Shown here one piece after another: positions 34,178 through 42,525 of a stretch of DNA of 64,000 nt. The position numbers and the translations under genes are program-made. The stretch lies in the NCBI RefSeq assembly GCF_900101675.1, contig NZ_FNKG01000001.1, positions 913,378-977,377 on the forward strand, read 5' to 3'. The stretch's first letter is position 1; every line of letters begins with the position of its first letter. The notes under the pieces were generated by a model, which did no database searches, was not told the DNA's origin, and worked only from the letters and a program-made list of their open reading frames with translations. Origin of the DNA: Curtobacterium sp. UNCCL20 (lineage in GTDB: Bacteria > Actinomycetota > Actinomycetes > Actinomycetales > Microbacteriaceae).

Positions 34178-35031
34178 ACACGATCGTCGTCGTCGGCTCG
34201 CTCAACGCGGACCTGGTGGTCCGCACCGAGCGCTTCCCGAAGCCCGGTGAGACCCTGCAGGGGTCGGACCTCGCGATCCTCCCCGGCGGGAAGTCCGCCA
34301 ACCAGGCGGTGGCTGCCGGGAGGCTCGGGGGCACGGTCCGCATGATCGGTGCGGTCGGCGACGACGGGAACGGTGCACTGCTCCGCGACTCCGTCGCGGC
34401 GGCCGGTGTCGACACGACGCACGTCGCCGTCCGGGAGGGCGTGGCCACCGGCACCGCCGTCATCACCGTCGACGGCGCGGGCGAGAACACGATCGTGATC
34501 TCCGGCGGCGCGAACGCCACCCTGACGCCGGACGACGTCCCCGCCGGAGCCTTCGCGGGCGCCGGGGTGCTCGGGCTCTGCCTCGAGGTGTCGATGGACG
34601 TCGTGCTCGCCGCCGCCCGGGCCGGACGTGCCGCGGGGCTCACCGTGTTGACGAACCTGTCCCCGTTCGGCGCCGTGCCGGCCGAGCTCCTCGAACTGAC
34701 CGACGTCCTGCTCGTGAACGAGCACGAGGCCGCCGAGCTCGGGCAGCACGGCGTCGCGCGGTCGATCGTGACCCGGGGCGGCGCGGGCTGCACGGTGCAC
34801 GACGGGGACGCCGACGCGGTGTCGATCGACCCCGTGCGCGTGGACCCCGTCGACACCACGGGCTGCGGGGACGCGTTCATGGGGGCCGTGGCGCTCCGGC
34901 TCGCAGCGGGGGAGTCCCTCGTCGACGCGGCCCGGTTCGCCGTGGGTGTCGGGGCGTACGCCGCGACCAAGGCCGGCGCGCAGGCTTCGTACCCGACCAC
35001 CGCCGAGCTGGAGGCGTTCCTGCGGGGCTGA
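34174..35031 (+). CDS. rbsK: Ribokinase (PfkB family)
   Basis: This 285-aa kinase has the opening [24 protein letters not shown], the glycine-rich substrate motif [16 protein letters not shown] near residue 39, and the PfkB signature [13 protein letters not shown] with catalytic-base Asp233. It converts ribose to ribose-5-phosphate. The TTG start is fixed by the 4-base overlap with the transporter stop and by AAGGAGACC upstream. It completes the nucleoside salvage operon. Confidence 0.88.
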   Translation: MNTIVVVGSLNADLVVRTERFPKPGETLQGSDLAILPGGKSANQAVAAGRLGGTVRMIGAVGDDGNGALLRDSVAAAGVDTTHVAVREGVATGTAVITVDGAGENTIVISGGANATLTPDDVPAGAFAGAGVLGLCLEVSMDVVLAAARAGRAAGLTVLTNLSPFGAVPAELLELTDVLLVNEHEAAELGQHGVARSIVTRGGAGCTVHDGDADAVSIDPVRVDPVDTTGCGDAFMGAVALRLAAGESLVDAARFAVGVGAYAATKAGAQASYPTTAELEAFLRG

Positions 35032-35033
35032 CC

Positions 35034-35047
35034 CGCGCCTCCAGGCC
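35034..35047. repeat. Dispersed repeat arm inside a promoter spacer
   Basis: An exact CGCGCCTCCAGGCC copy begins two bases after the ribokinase stop and ends two bases before the -10 box TAGCGT of the next gene. It therefore fills most of that promoter's -35/-10 spacer. Confidence 0.75.
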
Positions 35048-35049
35048 GC

Positions 35050-35055
35050 TAGCGT
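35050..35055 (+). promoter_or_regulatory. -10 box TAGCGT, likely leaderless promoter
   Basis: TAGCGT ends seven bases before the ATG at 35063. No ribosome binding site is present. Confidence 0.5.
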
Positions 35056-35062
35056 TGGGGCC

Positions 35063-36004
35063 ATGCGCGTGGGAGTCCTCGACATCGGGTCCAACACCGG
35101 CCACCTGCTGGTGGTCGACGCCCACGGCGGCGCCGCGCCGCTGCCGGCGTCGTCGTTCAAGCAGCCGCTCCGACTCGCCGAGCACCTCGACGACGACGGC
35201 GCGGTGACCGACGCCGGCGTCGACGCCCTCACCACGTTCGTCGCCGACGCCGTCCGCGTCGCCGAGGAACGCGGGTGCGAGGACATGCTCGCCTTCGCGA
35301 CCTCGGCGGTCCGCGACGCGGTGAACTCCGAGGCGGTGCTGGCGCACGTCGAGTCGTCCACCGGCGTCGAGCTCGCCGTCCTGTCCGGCTCTGACGAAGC
35401 CCGGCTGACGTTCCTGGCCGTCCGGCGCTGGTTCGGGTGGTCCGCCGGACGGCTCGCGGTGTTCGACATCGGCGGCGGCTCCCTCGAGATCGCCGGCGGT
35501 GGCGACGAAGCGCCCGACGTCGCTTGGTCGATGCCGATCGGCGCCGCACGACTCGCCCGCAGCTACTTCGCGTCGGGCACCCCGAGCGAGGACGACGTCC
35601 GCCGGATCCGCCACGAGATCCGTGTCGAGATCGCCCGTGACGCCGGACTCCTCCTGCGGGCCGGACGCCCGGACCGTGCGGTCGCGACGTCGAAGACGTT
35701 CCGGTCGATCGCCCGGATCTGCGGAGCCGCACCGTCCGGCGCCGGACCGCTCGTGCCTCGGTCGCTCGACGGGGCCGAGCTGCGCCGGCGGCTGCCGTCG
35801 CTGCTGCGGATGTCGGTCGCCGAGCTCGCCGAGCTGCCCGGGGTGTCCGCGAGCCGGGCGCACCAGGTCGTCCCCGGGGCGCTCGTCGCCGAAGCGTGCC
35901 TCGACATCTTCGACCTGCCGTCGCTCGAGATCTGCCCGTGGGCCCTCCGCGAGGGCGTGATCCTCGAGCGGCTCGACCAGCTGTCCGTGCTCGGGACGCC
36001 CTAG
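35063..36004 (+). CDS. Ppx/GppA family exopolyphosphatase
   Basis: This 313-aa protein has the actin-like ATPase fold: phosphate-1 motif [15 protein letters not shown] (residues 5-19), [12 protein letters not shown] near 84 and phosphate-2 motif [12 protein letters not shown] near 133. The family hydrolyses polyphosphate or the pppGpp alarmone. At 313 residues it is the short form common in actinobacteria, without the C-terminal HD-like domain. The stop TAG shares the palindromic CTAG with the convergent gene's stop. Confidence 0.85.
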   Translation: MRVGVLDIGSNTGHLLVVDAHGGAAPLPASSFKQPLRLAEHLDDDGAVTDAGVDALTTFVADAVRVAEERGCEDMLAFATSAVRDAVNSEAVLAHVESSTGVELAVLSGSDEARLTFLAVRRWFGWSAGRLAVFDIGGGSLEIAGGGDEAPDVAWSMPIGAARLARSYFASGTPSEDDVRRIRHEIRVEIARDAGLLLRAGRPDRAVATSKTFRSIARICGAAPSGAGPLVPRSLDGAELRRRLPSLLRMSVAELAELPGVSASRAHQVVPGALVAEACLDIFDLPSLEICPWALREGVILERLDQLSVLGTP

Positions 36005-36630
36005 CCGGCGGTCGCGCTCGACGTGCGTGCCCCGCGGGGCGGCGCCAGCAGCCACGGGCGGATCAGCTTCGTCACGAACGGCAGCACCCAGAACGTCATG
36101 ATCGGCGTGAGCACCAGCGTCGTCAGCAGCACCCGCGGCAGGACCGGCAGCGCTCCGAACGCCGGCACCAGCCAGCTGACGAGGTACGTGAACACCAGGT
36201 TGACCGGGAAGAACCCGAGCCAGATGCTCACCGCCTGCTTCCACCGGGGCGGCGCGCTCGAGGCGGGAGCGTCCTGCGGCACGTCGAACCAGCCCTCGAT
36301 GCCGGTGCGCCGCTCGACCCGGGACTCCACGACGAGGTCACGGCCGAGGTCGAGCCACCGGAGCCGGTCGTCGGAGTTCTCCCACGTCGCGAGGGAGTCG
36401 TGGTCGGCGAACCGGTACAGCATGTGCCACTCGCGGCTCGTCGCGTGCGAGCGGACCCACCCGGAGCCGAGGAAGCCGGGGTACCGGTTGGCCAGGTTCA
36501 CCCCGGACTGTACCCACCGGGTGACGTCGGGGATGCGCTCGGGTTCGACGAGGCGGGTGATGGAGACGGTGACGGGTGGGCCATCGGTCGCGGGTGGCGA
36601 CGACAGGGCCCCAGGCTCTTCTGGAGTCAT
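36001..36630 (-). CDS. Antibiotic biosynthesis monooxygenase-like membrane protein
   Basis: This 209-aa protein has an ABM (ferredoxin-like) domain in residues about 18-115: [20 protein letters not shown], the aromatic core [14 protein letters not shown], and [14 protein letters not shown]. Two or three transmembrane helices follow (about 130-190, [20 protein letters not shown]). This double architecture is found in conserved actinobacterial proteins of unknown role. It is convergent with Ppx, their stop codons sharing CTAG. Confidence 0.78.
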   Translation of the reverse strand: MTPEEPGALSSPPATDGPPVTVSITRLVEPERIPDVTRWVQSGVNLANRYPGFLGSGWVRSHATSREWHMLYRFADHDSLATWENSDDRLRWLDLGRDLVVESRVERRTGIEGWFDVPQDAPASSAPPRWKQAVSIWLGFFPVNLVFTYLVSWLVPAFGALPVLPRVLLTTLVLTPIMTFWVLPFVTKLIRPWLLAPPRGARTSSATAG

Positions 36631-36708
36631 GCGTCCAGTGTCCCCGACGCGTGTTTCCGGCTGGTGACGAGGCCCACGGTGCCCGCGCGCCTGCCTGCCG
36701 CCGGTGCT

Positions 36709-36812
36709 GGACCTCGCCGCGCGCCCGGCGCGGCGGTGCCGGACCTCGCCGCGCGCCCGGCGCCGCGGGCGCGGCGGTGCCGGACCTCGCCACGCGCCCG
36801 GAGGGCGGTGGG
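36709..36812. repeat. Three tandem copies of a GC-rich unit
   Basis: GGACCTCGCCGCGCGCCCGG starts at 36709 and 36741, with a variant (GGACCTCGCCACGCGCCCGG) at 36782. Units are 32, 41 and about 31 bp, and the middle unit carries an extra CGCCGCGGG. They fill most of the gap upstream of DUF6328. Confidence 0.75.
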
Positions 36813-36818
36813 TACGTT
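36813..36818 (+). promoter_or_regulatory. -10 box TACGTT, likely leaderless promoter
   Basis: TACGTT ends seven bases before the ATG at 36826, directly after the tandem repeats. Confidence 0.45.
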
Positions 36819-36825
36819 CGGCTCC

Positions 36826-37305
36826 ATGAGCGAGACGGAACGCGGTCGGCACGAGACCCCGACCGAACGCTGGGACCGGAACTGGTCCGACATCCAGCAG
36901 GAGCTGCGCATCGTCCAGACGGGGACGCAGATCCTCGGCGGGTTCCTGCTGACGCTGCCGTTCCAGCAGCGGTTCACGATCCTGACCCCGCTCGAACGGG
37001 CGCTCTACCTCGCCCTGGTGGTGCTCGCCGCCGCGGTGACCATCGTCGCCCTCTCCGCGGTGGCCACGCACCGGCTCGTCTTCCGGCAGCGGCAGAAGCA
37101 CGACCTGGTGCGCGCGGGCAACGTCATCCTGCTGGCCGCCCTGATCGCGAGTGCGCTGCTGTTCTCGGGCACCGTGCTGCTCGTGTTCGACGTGGTGATC
37201 GGCGATGTCGGCGGGCTCGTCGGCGGGCTGGTCGTGTTCGTCGGGACGGCGCTGCTGTGGGTGTCGATCCCGCTCGCGCTCCGCCGCAGTCGTCGGGACG
37301 GCTAG
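36826..37305 (+). CDS. DUF6328 family membrane protein
   Basis: This 159-aa protein has an N-terminal polar helix with TERWDRNWSDIQQELRIVQTG and four hydrophobic segments (about residues 35-52, 61-83, 103-124, 130-150). The LRIVQTGTQILGGFLLTLPFQ stretch is the family hallmark. The function of the family is unknown. Its TAG stop shares CTAG with the stop of the convergent ku gene. Confidence 0.78.
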   Translation: MSETERGRHETPTERWDRNWSDIQQELRIVQTGTQILGGFLLTLPFQQRFTILTPLERALYLALVVLAAAVTIVALSAVATHRLVFRQRQKHDLVRAGNVILLAALIASALLFSGTVLLVFDVVIGDVGGLVGGLVVFVGTALLWVSIPLALRRSRRDG

Positions 37306-38261
37306 CTGGCCCGCTTCTTCGCAGCGGGCTTCTTGGCCGGCGCCGTCTTCGCCGGGGCCTTCTTCGCCGGCGCCTTCTTCGCCGGCGCCTTCTTCGCCGG
37401 AGCCTTCTTCGGCGCCGGCTCCTCGTCGTCCTCCCGCCCGCTGCTCGAGCCACGCGAGCCGGAGGACCGTGACCGCTTCTTGTCCACCGACGCCCGCAGC
37501 GCGGCCATCAGGTCGATGACGTCACCGCCGTCGCCCTCGTCCTCGTCGTCGGCGCGCTCGCCGAAGGTCTTCTCGGTGTCGATGTCGTCGCCGGCCTCGA
37601 GCTTCGCGTCGATGAGCTGCTGCAGTTCCTCCTGGTAGGAGTCGGTGTAGCGATCGGGATCGAAGTCGGTGGACATGCTGTCGACGAGCGAGGACGACAT
37701 CTTCAGCTCGGTGGCGCTGACCTTCACGGAGGCATCGAGCGACGCGAAGTCGGCCGCCCGCACCTCGTCGCCCCACAGCAGCCCCTGCAGCAGGATCACG
37801 TCGTCGTTCACGCGGAGCACCCCGAGCCGGGTCTTCTGCCGCAGCGTGAACTGCACGATCGCGAGTCGATCGGTCTTCGCCAGGGTCTCGCGCAGCAGCA
37901 CGTACGCCTTGGGGGAGCGGGAGTCGGGCTCGAGGTAGTACGACTTCTCGAACATCATCGGGTCGACCTGCTCGACCGGGACGAACTCGAGCACCTCGAT
38001 CTCGTGCGACTGCTCCTCGGGGAGCTGCTTGAAGTCGTCGGCGGTGAGGACGACCGTCTTGTCGCCGTCGTCGTAGGCGCGCTGGATGTCGGCGTACTCG
38101 ACCTCGTGGCCGAACTCGCACACGCGCTTGTAGCGGATGCGTCCCTTGTCCTCGTCGTGGACCTGGTGCAGCGACACGTCGTGCGTCTCGGTGGCCGCGT
38201 AGACCTTGATCGGGACGTTGACGAGCCCGAACGCGATGGAGCCCTTCCAGATCGACCTCAT
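37302..38261 (-). CDS. ku: Non-homologous end-joining protein Ku
   Basis: This 319-aa protein begins MRSIWKGSIAFGLVNVPIKV, the Ku signature. The core ring domain spans residues 1-255 (RVCEFGHEVEYADI near 47, LPEEQSHEIEVLEFVP near 75, QKTRLGVLRVNDDVILLQ near 150). The C-terminal tail is an acidic stretch, then a Ser/Arg region and a lysine-rich run of AKKAP repeats that should bind DNA. Ku encircles broken ends and recruits LigD, which is encoded divergently nearby. Homodimeric function is known for the family. Confidence 0.95.
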   Translation of the reverse strand: MRSIWKGSIAFGLVNVPIKVYAATETHDVSLHQVHDEDKGRIRYKRVCEFGHEVEYADIQRAYDDGDKTVVLTADDFKQLPEEQSHEIEVLEFVPVEQVDPMMFEKSYYLEPDSRSPKAYVLLRETLAKTDRLAIVQFTLRQKTRLGVLRVNDDVILLQGLLWGDEVRAADFASLDASVKVSATELKMSSSLVDSMSTDFDPDRYTDSYQEELQQLIDAKLEAGDDIDTEKTFGERADDEDEGDGGDVIDLMAALRASVDKKRSRSSGSRGSSSGREDDEEPAPKKAPAKKAPAKKAPAKKAPAKTAPAKKPAAKKRAS

Positions 38262-38366
38262 GCGCTCATGATGCCCGTCCGTGCACAGGAGCGCGCGCAG
38301 TCGCGGGTTCTCCACAGATCCGGCTTCGCTGGACCGGCCCGCGGGCGGGACGAGCACGATGGTCCC
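38262..38366. other. Shared promoter region of ku and the SDR-ligD pair
   Basis: The 105-bp gap between the divergent starts contains no dispersed repeat and no clear palindrome. Promoters for both directions must lie here, but I see no consensus boxes that I would call. Confidence 0.4.
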
Positions 38367-39257
38367 ATGAGCCAGCTCGACAAGCAGGATCCGCGTGACC
38401 AGTTCCCGCGGCCGCCGTTCCCCGCGCAGACGCAGCAGGGGTCCGGGCTGGCCGGAGCGATGGACCCGCAGCCCGACCACGGTGAGACCAGCTACCTCGG
38501 CACGGGTCGGATGCCCGGGTACCGGGTGCTCGTCACCGGGGCGGACTCGGGCATCGGTCGCGCGGCGGCGATCGCGATGGCGAAGGAAGGCGCGGACGTC
38601 GCCCTGAACGCCCTGCCCGAAGAACGCGAGGACCTCGAACAGGTCCGTGACGTCATCGGCGACCTCGGGCGCAAGGCGGTCCTGCTCCCCGGCGACCTCA
38701 CGGACGAGGCGTTCTGCGACGTCCTGGTGCGCGATGCCGTCAGCGAGCTGGGCGGGCTCGACGCACTGGTCCTGGTCGCCGGGCACCAGCAGGTGCACGA
38801 GGACGTCACCCAGCAGTCGACGGAGGACTTCGACCGCACGATGAAGGTGAACCTGTACTCGCTGTTCTGGACGGTCCGGGCCGCGGTGCCGCACATGGCC
38901 CCGGGCAGCGCGATCGTGACGACGAGCTCGGTGTCCGCGTACCAACCGCAGGACCGGATGATCGACTACGCGGCGACGAAGGCGGCGATCATCACCTACA
39001 CGAACGGCCTCGCCCGCCAGCTGGCGTCGAAGGGCATCCGCGCCAACACGGTCGTCCCGGGTCCGGTGTGGACGCCGCTCCAGCCGATCAGCTACACCGG
39101 CGACGAGATCGCCGCCTACGGGCAGGACACCCCGTTCGGCCGGCCGGCGCAACCCGTCGAGCTCGGCGGCGCCTACGTCTACCTGGCCGGGCCGGAGTCG
39201 TCCTACACGTCGGGCACGACGCTGACGGTGGCGGGAGCGACCGGGGTCGCGCTGTGA
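38367..39257 (+). CDS. SDR-family oxidoreductase (general-stress YdaD/YhxC type)
   Basis: This 296-aa short-chain dehydrogenase has a 45-residue polar leader (QFPRPPFPAQTQQGSG) seen in the stress-related YhxC/YdaD subgroup. The cofactor motif TGADSGIGRAAA lies at about residues 57-68, and the catalytic Ser-Tyr-Lys at TTSSVSAY and YAATKAA. The substrate is unknown. It overlaps ligD by 4 bases (GTGA), which puts it in the same transcript as the repair ligase. Confidence 0.85.
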   Translation: MSQLDKQDPRDQFPRPPFPAQTQQGSGLAGAMDPQPDHGETSYLGTGRMPGYRVLVTGADSGIGRAAAIAMAKEGADVALNALPEEREDLEQVRDVIGDLGRKAVLLPGDLTDEAFCDVLVRDAVSELGGLDALVLVAGHQQVHEDVTQQSTEDFDRTMKVNLYSLFWTVRAAVPHMAPGSAIVTTSSVSAYQPQDRMIDYAATKAAIITYTNGLARQLASKGIRANTVVPGPVWTPLQPISYTGDEIAAYGQDTPFGRPAQPVELGGAYVYLAGPESSYTSGTTLTVAGATGVAL

Positions 39258-41806
39258 GTCCCGCGTCCCGCAAGACGGTCGTCCTGGTGGGCGACCGGCG
39301 CTTGGCGCTGACGAACACGGACAAGGTCCTCTACCCCGAGACCGGCACGACCAAGGGTCGCGTGATCGAGTACTACGAGCGTGTCGCGCCGTGGATGATC
39401 CCGCACGTGAAGGACCGTCCGGTGACCCGGAAGCGCTGGGCGAACGGCGTCGAGGGCAAGGTCTTCTTCGAGAAGAACCTGCCGGACTCCGCCCCCGACT
39501 GGGTGCGGCACCACACGATCCACCACTCGGACCACGACAGTGAGTACCCCATCGTCGACGACCTGCCGACGCTGGTGTGGATGGCGCAGCAGGCCGCGCT
39601 CGAGTTGCACGTGCCGCAGTGGCGGTTCGGTCCGCGTGGCGCGCAGCAGAAACCGGACCGGCTCGTGCTCGACCTCGACCCCGGCGAGGGCGTGGGCTTG
39701 CCGGAGTGCGTCGAGGTGGCGCTCGCCGCGCGCGAGGTCCTGCACGGGATGGGGCTCGACCCCTACCCGGTGACGTCCGGCTCGAAGGGCATCCACCTGT
39801 ACGCGGCGCTCGACGGGCGGGCGACGACGGCGCAGGTGTCCGACGTGGCGCACGAACTGGCGAAGGCGCTCGAGGCGGACATGCCCGACCTCGTGCTCTC
39901 GTCGATGAGCCGTGCCGAGCGGACGGGGAAGGTCTTCGTCGACTGGTCGCAGAACAACGGCAACAAGACGACGATCGCCCCGTACTCGCTGCGCGGTCGT
40001 GAGCGGCCGACGGTGGCGGCGCCGCGCACCTGGAAGGAGCTCGACGAGCGTGGGCTCGCCCAGCTCACGTTGGACGAGGTGCTCGAACGCCTGGAGGCCC
40101 GTGGGGACTTCCTGCACCCGGTCGCGTCCGCCTCGCTCTCGGTGGGGCGCGACGACCACGGTCACTGGGACAGTGACCGGACCCAGCGGGCGAACGACGC
40201 CGAGCAGCCGGGTCGCGACCGTCTCGCCGCGTACCGCGCCAAGCGCGATCCGTCGAAGACGCCGGAGCCCGTCCCCGCGGAAGCGCCGACGGTCCGGAAG
40301 GACCGCACCCCGACGTTCGTCATCCAGGAGCACCACGCCACCCGCGACCACTACGACTTCCGGCTCGAGCACGAGGGTGTGCTGGTGAGCTGGGCGCTGC
40401 CGAAGGGCGAACCGACGGACCCGGGCAAGAACCACCTGGCGGTCCAGACCGAGGACCACCCGCTCGAGTACGGCGCGTTCGAGGGCGGCATCCCGAAGGA
40501 CGAGTACGGCGGCGGCACGGTGACGATCTGGGACGACGGAACCTACGAGCTCGAGAAGTGGCGCGACGGCGAAGAGGTCATCGTCACCCTGCACGGTCGG
40601 ACGGGCGGCGCTCGCCGACTCGCGCTCCTGCACACCCGCGGTCGTGGCCGTGGCCGCGAGGGTGACGAGAAGAACTGGCTCATCCACCGCACCAAGGACC
40701 AGCCGGACCGCCTGGCGGACGGCGGCGACGGGGCGGGGGCGAGCCGTGCCTCCCGTCCGTCGACCACACGACACGACGCTCCGCACCGTGACCGGAAGCA
40801 GGACGACGGGCAGCACCGCATCGACGGTGCCGCTGCGGCGGACACAGCCCCCGCGGACCGTCGGACCATGCAGGCGTCGCTCGCGAAGGGCGAGCCCGCG
40901 CTGGACCCCGCGACCTGGGCGTTCGAGATGAAGTGGGACGGCATCCGTGCCCTGGCGACCGTGCGCGACGGCACGGTGACCCTGCGCAGCCGCAACGACA
41001 ACGACCTGACCGACCAGTACCCGGAGCTGCAGGACCTCGGCGAGCGAGCCGGCGTCGACGGAGTGTTCGACGGTGAGATCGTGGCGCTCGACGATCGCGG
41101 TCGGCCCTCGTTCCAGCTGCTGCAGAACCGGATGGGACTGACGAAGAAGCGCGAGGTCGAGGCCGCTCGGGCAACGACGCCCGTCCGCTTCCTGCTCTTC
41201 GACGTGCTCGAGGCGGACGGGCACGAGCTGACCCGCCTCGGCTACGACGCCCGGCGACAGGCGCTCGAGACCGTCATCGATCCCGGCGGTGCGATCGACG
41301 TCCCGTCCGCGTACCAGGGTGACCTGGCCCGTGCCGTGGCGGACTCCGCTGCGCAGGGCCTCGAGGGGGTCGTCGCGAAGAAGCGGTCGTCGAAGTACGC
41401 CGAGGGCCGACGCTCCGAAGCCTGGTTGAAGCTCAAGCACCACGCCACGCAAGAGGTCGTGATCGGCGGCTGGAAGCCCGGCAGCGGGCGGCGAGCAGGC
41501 GGGGTCGGTTCCCTCCTGCTCGGAGTCCCGGGGCCCGACGGGCTCGAGTACATCGGCAAGGTCGGCACCGGCTTCCGCGACCGCGACCTCGACGAGATCG
41601 GGTCGGTGCTCGCTGCGCTCGAGCGGAAGACGTCACCGTTCGTCGACGTCCCACGCGCCGACGCCCGCGACGCGCACTGGGTGACGCCGAAGCGGGTGGG
41701 CGAGGTCGAGTTCGCCGAGTGGACCTCCGACGGACGGCTCCGGCAGCCGTCCTGGCGGGGCTGGCGGGTGGACAAGGACTCGGGCGACGTCGTCCGTGAG
41801 ACGTGA
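39254..41806 (+). CDS. ligD: Multifunctional DNA ligase LigD (polymerase, 3' phosphoesterase, ligase)
   Basis: This 850-aa end-joining enzyme has the order POL-PE-LIG. The primase-polymerase domain is residues about 1-300, with DLDPGEG near 139 supplying metal ligands. The phosphoesterase domain starts near 352 with FVIQEHHATRDHYDFRLEH. The ATP-dependent ligase domain has nucleophile Lys560 in EMKWDGIRAL and EGVVAKKRSSKYAEG near 705. A 60-residue low-complexity linker (about 490-550) joins PE and LIG. The GTG start overlaps the SDR stop. With Ku it repairs double-strand breaks. Confidence 0.95.
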   Translation: MSPASRKTVVLVGDRRLALTNTDKVLYPETGTTKGRVIEYYERVAPWMIPHVKDRPVTRKRWANGVEGKVFFEKNLPDSAPDWVRHHTIHHSDHDSEYPIVDDLPTLVWMAQQAALELHVPQWRFGPRGAQQKPDRLVLDLDPGEGVGLPECVEVALAAREVLHGMGLDPYPVTSGSKGIHLYAALDGRATTAQVSDVAHELAKALEADMPDLVLSSMSRAERTGKVFVDWSQNNGNKTTIAPYSLRGRERPTVAAPRTWKELDERGLAQLTLDEVLERLEARGDFLHPVASASLSVGRDDHGHWDSDRTQRANDAEQPGRDRLAAYRAKRDPSKTPEPVPAEAPTVRKDRTPTFVIQEHHATRDHYDFRLEHEGVLVSWALPKGEPTDPGKNHLAVQTEDHPLEYGAFEGGIPKDEYGGGTVTIWDDGTYELEKWRDGEEVIVTLHGRTGGARRLALLHTRGRGRGREGDEKNWLIHRTKDQPDRLADGGDGAGASRASRPSTTRHDAPHRDRKQDDGQHRIDGAAAADTAPADRRTMQASLAKGEPALDPATWAFEMKWDGIRALATVRDGTVTLRSRNDNDLTDQYPELQDLGERAGVDGVFDGEIVALDDRGRPSFQLLQNRMGLTKKREVEAARATTPVRFLLFDVLEADGHELTRLGYDARRQALETVIDPGGAIDVPSAYQGDLARAVADSAAQGLEGVVAKKRSSKYAEGRRSEAWLKLKHHATQEVVIGGWKPGSGRRAGGVGSLLLGVPGPDGLEYIGKVGTGFRDRDLDEIGSVLAALERKTSPFVDVPRADARDAHWVTPKRVGEVEFAEWTSDGRLRQPSWRGWRVDKDSGDVVRET

Positions 41807-41843
41807 GCATGCGTCCGCATGGGGTCAGCCCGGGGCGAACTTC

Positions 41844-41874
41844 CGTCCCCCGTTCGGCCTGCCACCGGGGGACG
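41844..41874 (+). terminator. Terminator hairpin after ligD
   Basis: CGTCCCCCG (41844-41852) pairs with CGGGGGACG (41866-41874) across a 13-base loop and is followed by TTTGAG. It lies 38 bp past the stop. A separate small palindrome CATGCGTCCGCATG lies at 41809-41822. Confidence 0.6.
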
Positions 41875-41941
41875 TTTGAGCGTCGGTCCTGTGTGATCGC
41901 CGCACGCGCTGTTACGTTCGCCGGGACGAAAGGGCGCGACC

Positions 41942-42097
41942 ATGAGCGTGAGCAAGTACCTGCCCCCGTTCACCGCGGAGGAACGAGTCTCGGTCTCGGG
42001 GGACCGACCAGTCTGGGCCCCCATCGCCGCGGCCTCCGGGGTCGCGGAGCCCGAGGCCACCTACGCGGACTTCCTCGGTGACGAGGTCGACGACTAG
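41942..42097 (+). CDS. 51-residue acidic small protein
   Basis: This short frame reads MSVSKYLPPFTAEERVSVSG and ends ATYADFLGDEVDD. The ATG is preceded by AAAGGGCG and a TTACGT-like -10 further upstream, so expression is plausible. Codon use is the same as in neighbouring genes. No known motif is seen. It lies ahead of a sigma-factor fragment and the Asp23-like pair and may belong to that locus. Confidence 0.5.
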   Translation: MSVSKYLPPFTAEERVSVSGDRPVWAPIAAASGVAEPEATYADFLGDEVDD

Positions 42098-42216
42098 GAC
42101 CGAGCGAAGACGACCCGTGCGCCGGATCAGGGAACGCACGGGCCGCCGTCGAGGCGCCGCGACCGGTCGTTCAGGGATGACCGGCCGCGACGCGTTGAGC
42201 ACCAGCCGCGGCGGAC

Positions 42217-42525
42217 GTGACTGGTGGGTCCGATCAGAAGACGTACCGAGCGCACGGTTCGTCACGCCCGCACCCGAGATTCCCCGAGGAGCCGACCCTG
42301 AGCGACCCTGACGAGGTGGTCACCGCTCGGCTGCAGGTCCAGGAACTCGCGCGTATCGTGCAGGCACTCCCGGACGCGCCGCGTGCGGTGTGGGTGATGC
42401 GGGAGATCGGTGGTGCGTCCTACGCCGAGATCGCCGAGGCGACGGGGATGCCACAGGCGACGGTCCGAGGGGTCCTCGCACGGGCACGGCGTCGTGTCCT
42501 CGAGCAGATGGAGGGGTGGCGATGA
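42217..42525 (+). CDS. ECF sigma factor region 4 fragment (probable remnant)
   Basis: Only the C-terminal sigma-70 region 4 is present: LARIVQALPDAPRAVWVMREIGG, then the helix-turn-helix SYAEIAEATGMPQATVRGVLARARRRV, about residues 45-98 of this frame. The region 2 core-binding and -10-recognition domain is not found upstream in any frame. A 10-bp tandem duplication (42293-42312) shifts the frame just before the domain; without it, a natural linker RFVTPAPEIPRGADPDEVV would run in. The GTG at 42217 has no ribosome binding site. It overlaps the next gene by ATGA. Confidence 0.6.
   Translation: MTGGSDQKTYRAHGSSRPHPRFPEEPTLSDPDEVVTARLQVQELARIVQALPDAPRAVWVMREIGGASYAEIAEATGMPQATVRGVLARARRRVLEQMEGWR
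42293..42312. repeat. 10-bp tandem duplication causing a frameshift
   Basis: CGACCCTGAG (42293-42302) is followed by CGACCCTGAC (42303-42312). Ten bases shift the frame by one, separating the upstream frame ending in PRGADPERP from the region 4 frame. Confidence 0.7.

Noticed and set aside
36001..36630. Antibiotic biosynthesis cluster
   Set aside because: The ABM domain is named for its founder; no biosynthetic genes are adjacent and the protein is a membrane fusion of unknown role.
37333..37420. Tandem DNA repeat at the ku 3' end as a mobile or CRISPR-like repeat
   Set aside because: It only encodes the AKKAP-type lysine tail usual for bacterial Ku; there are no spacers.
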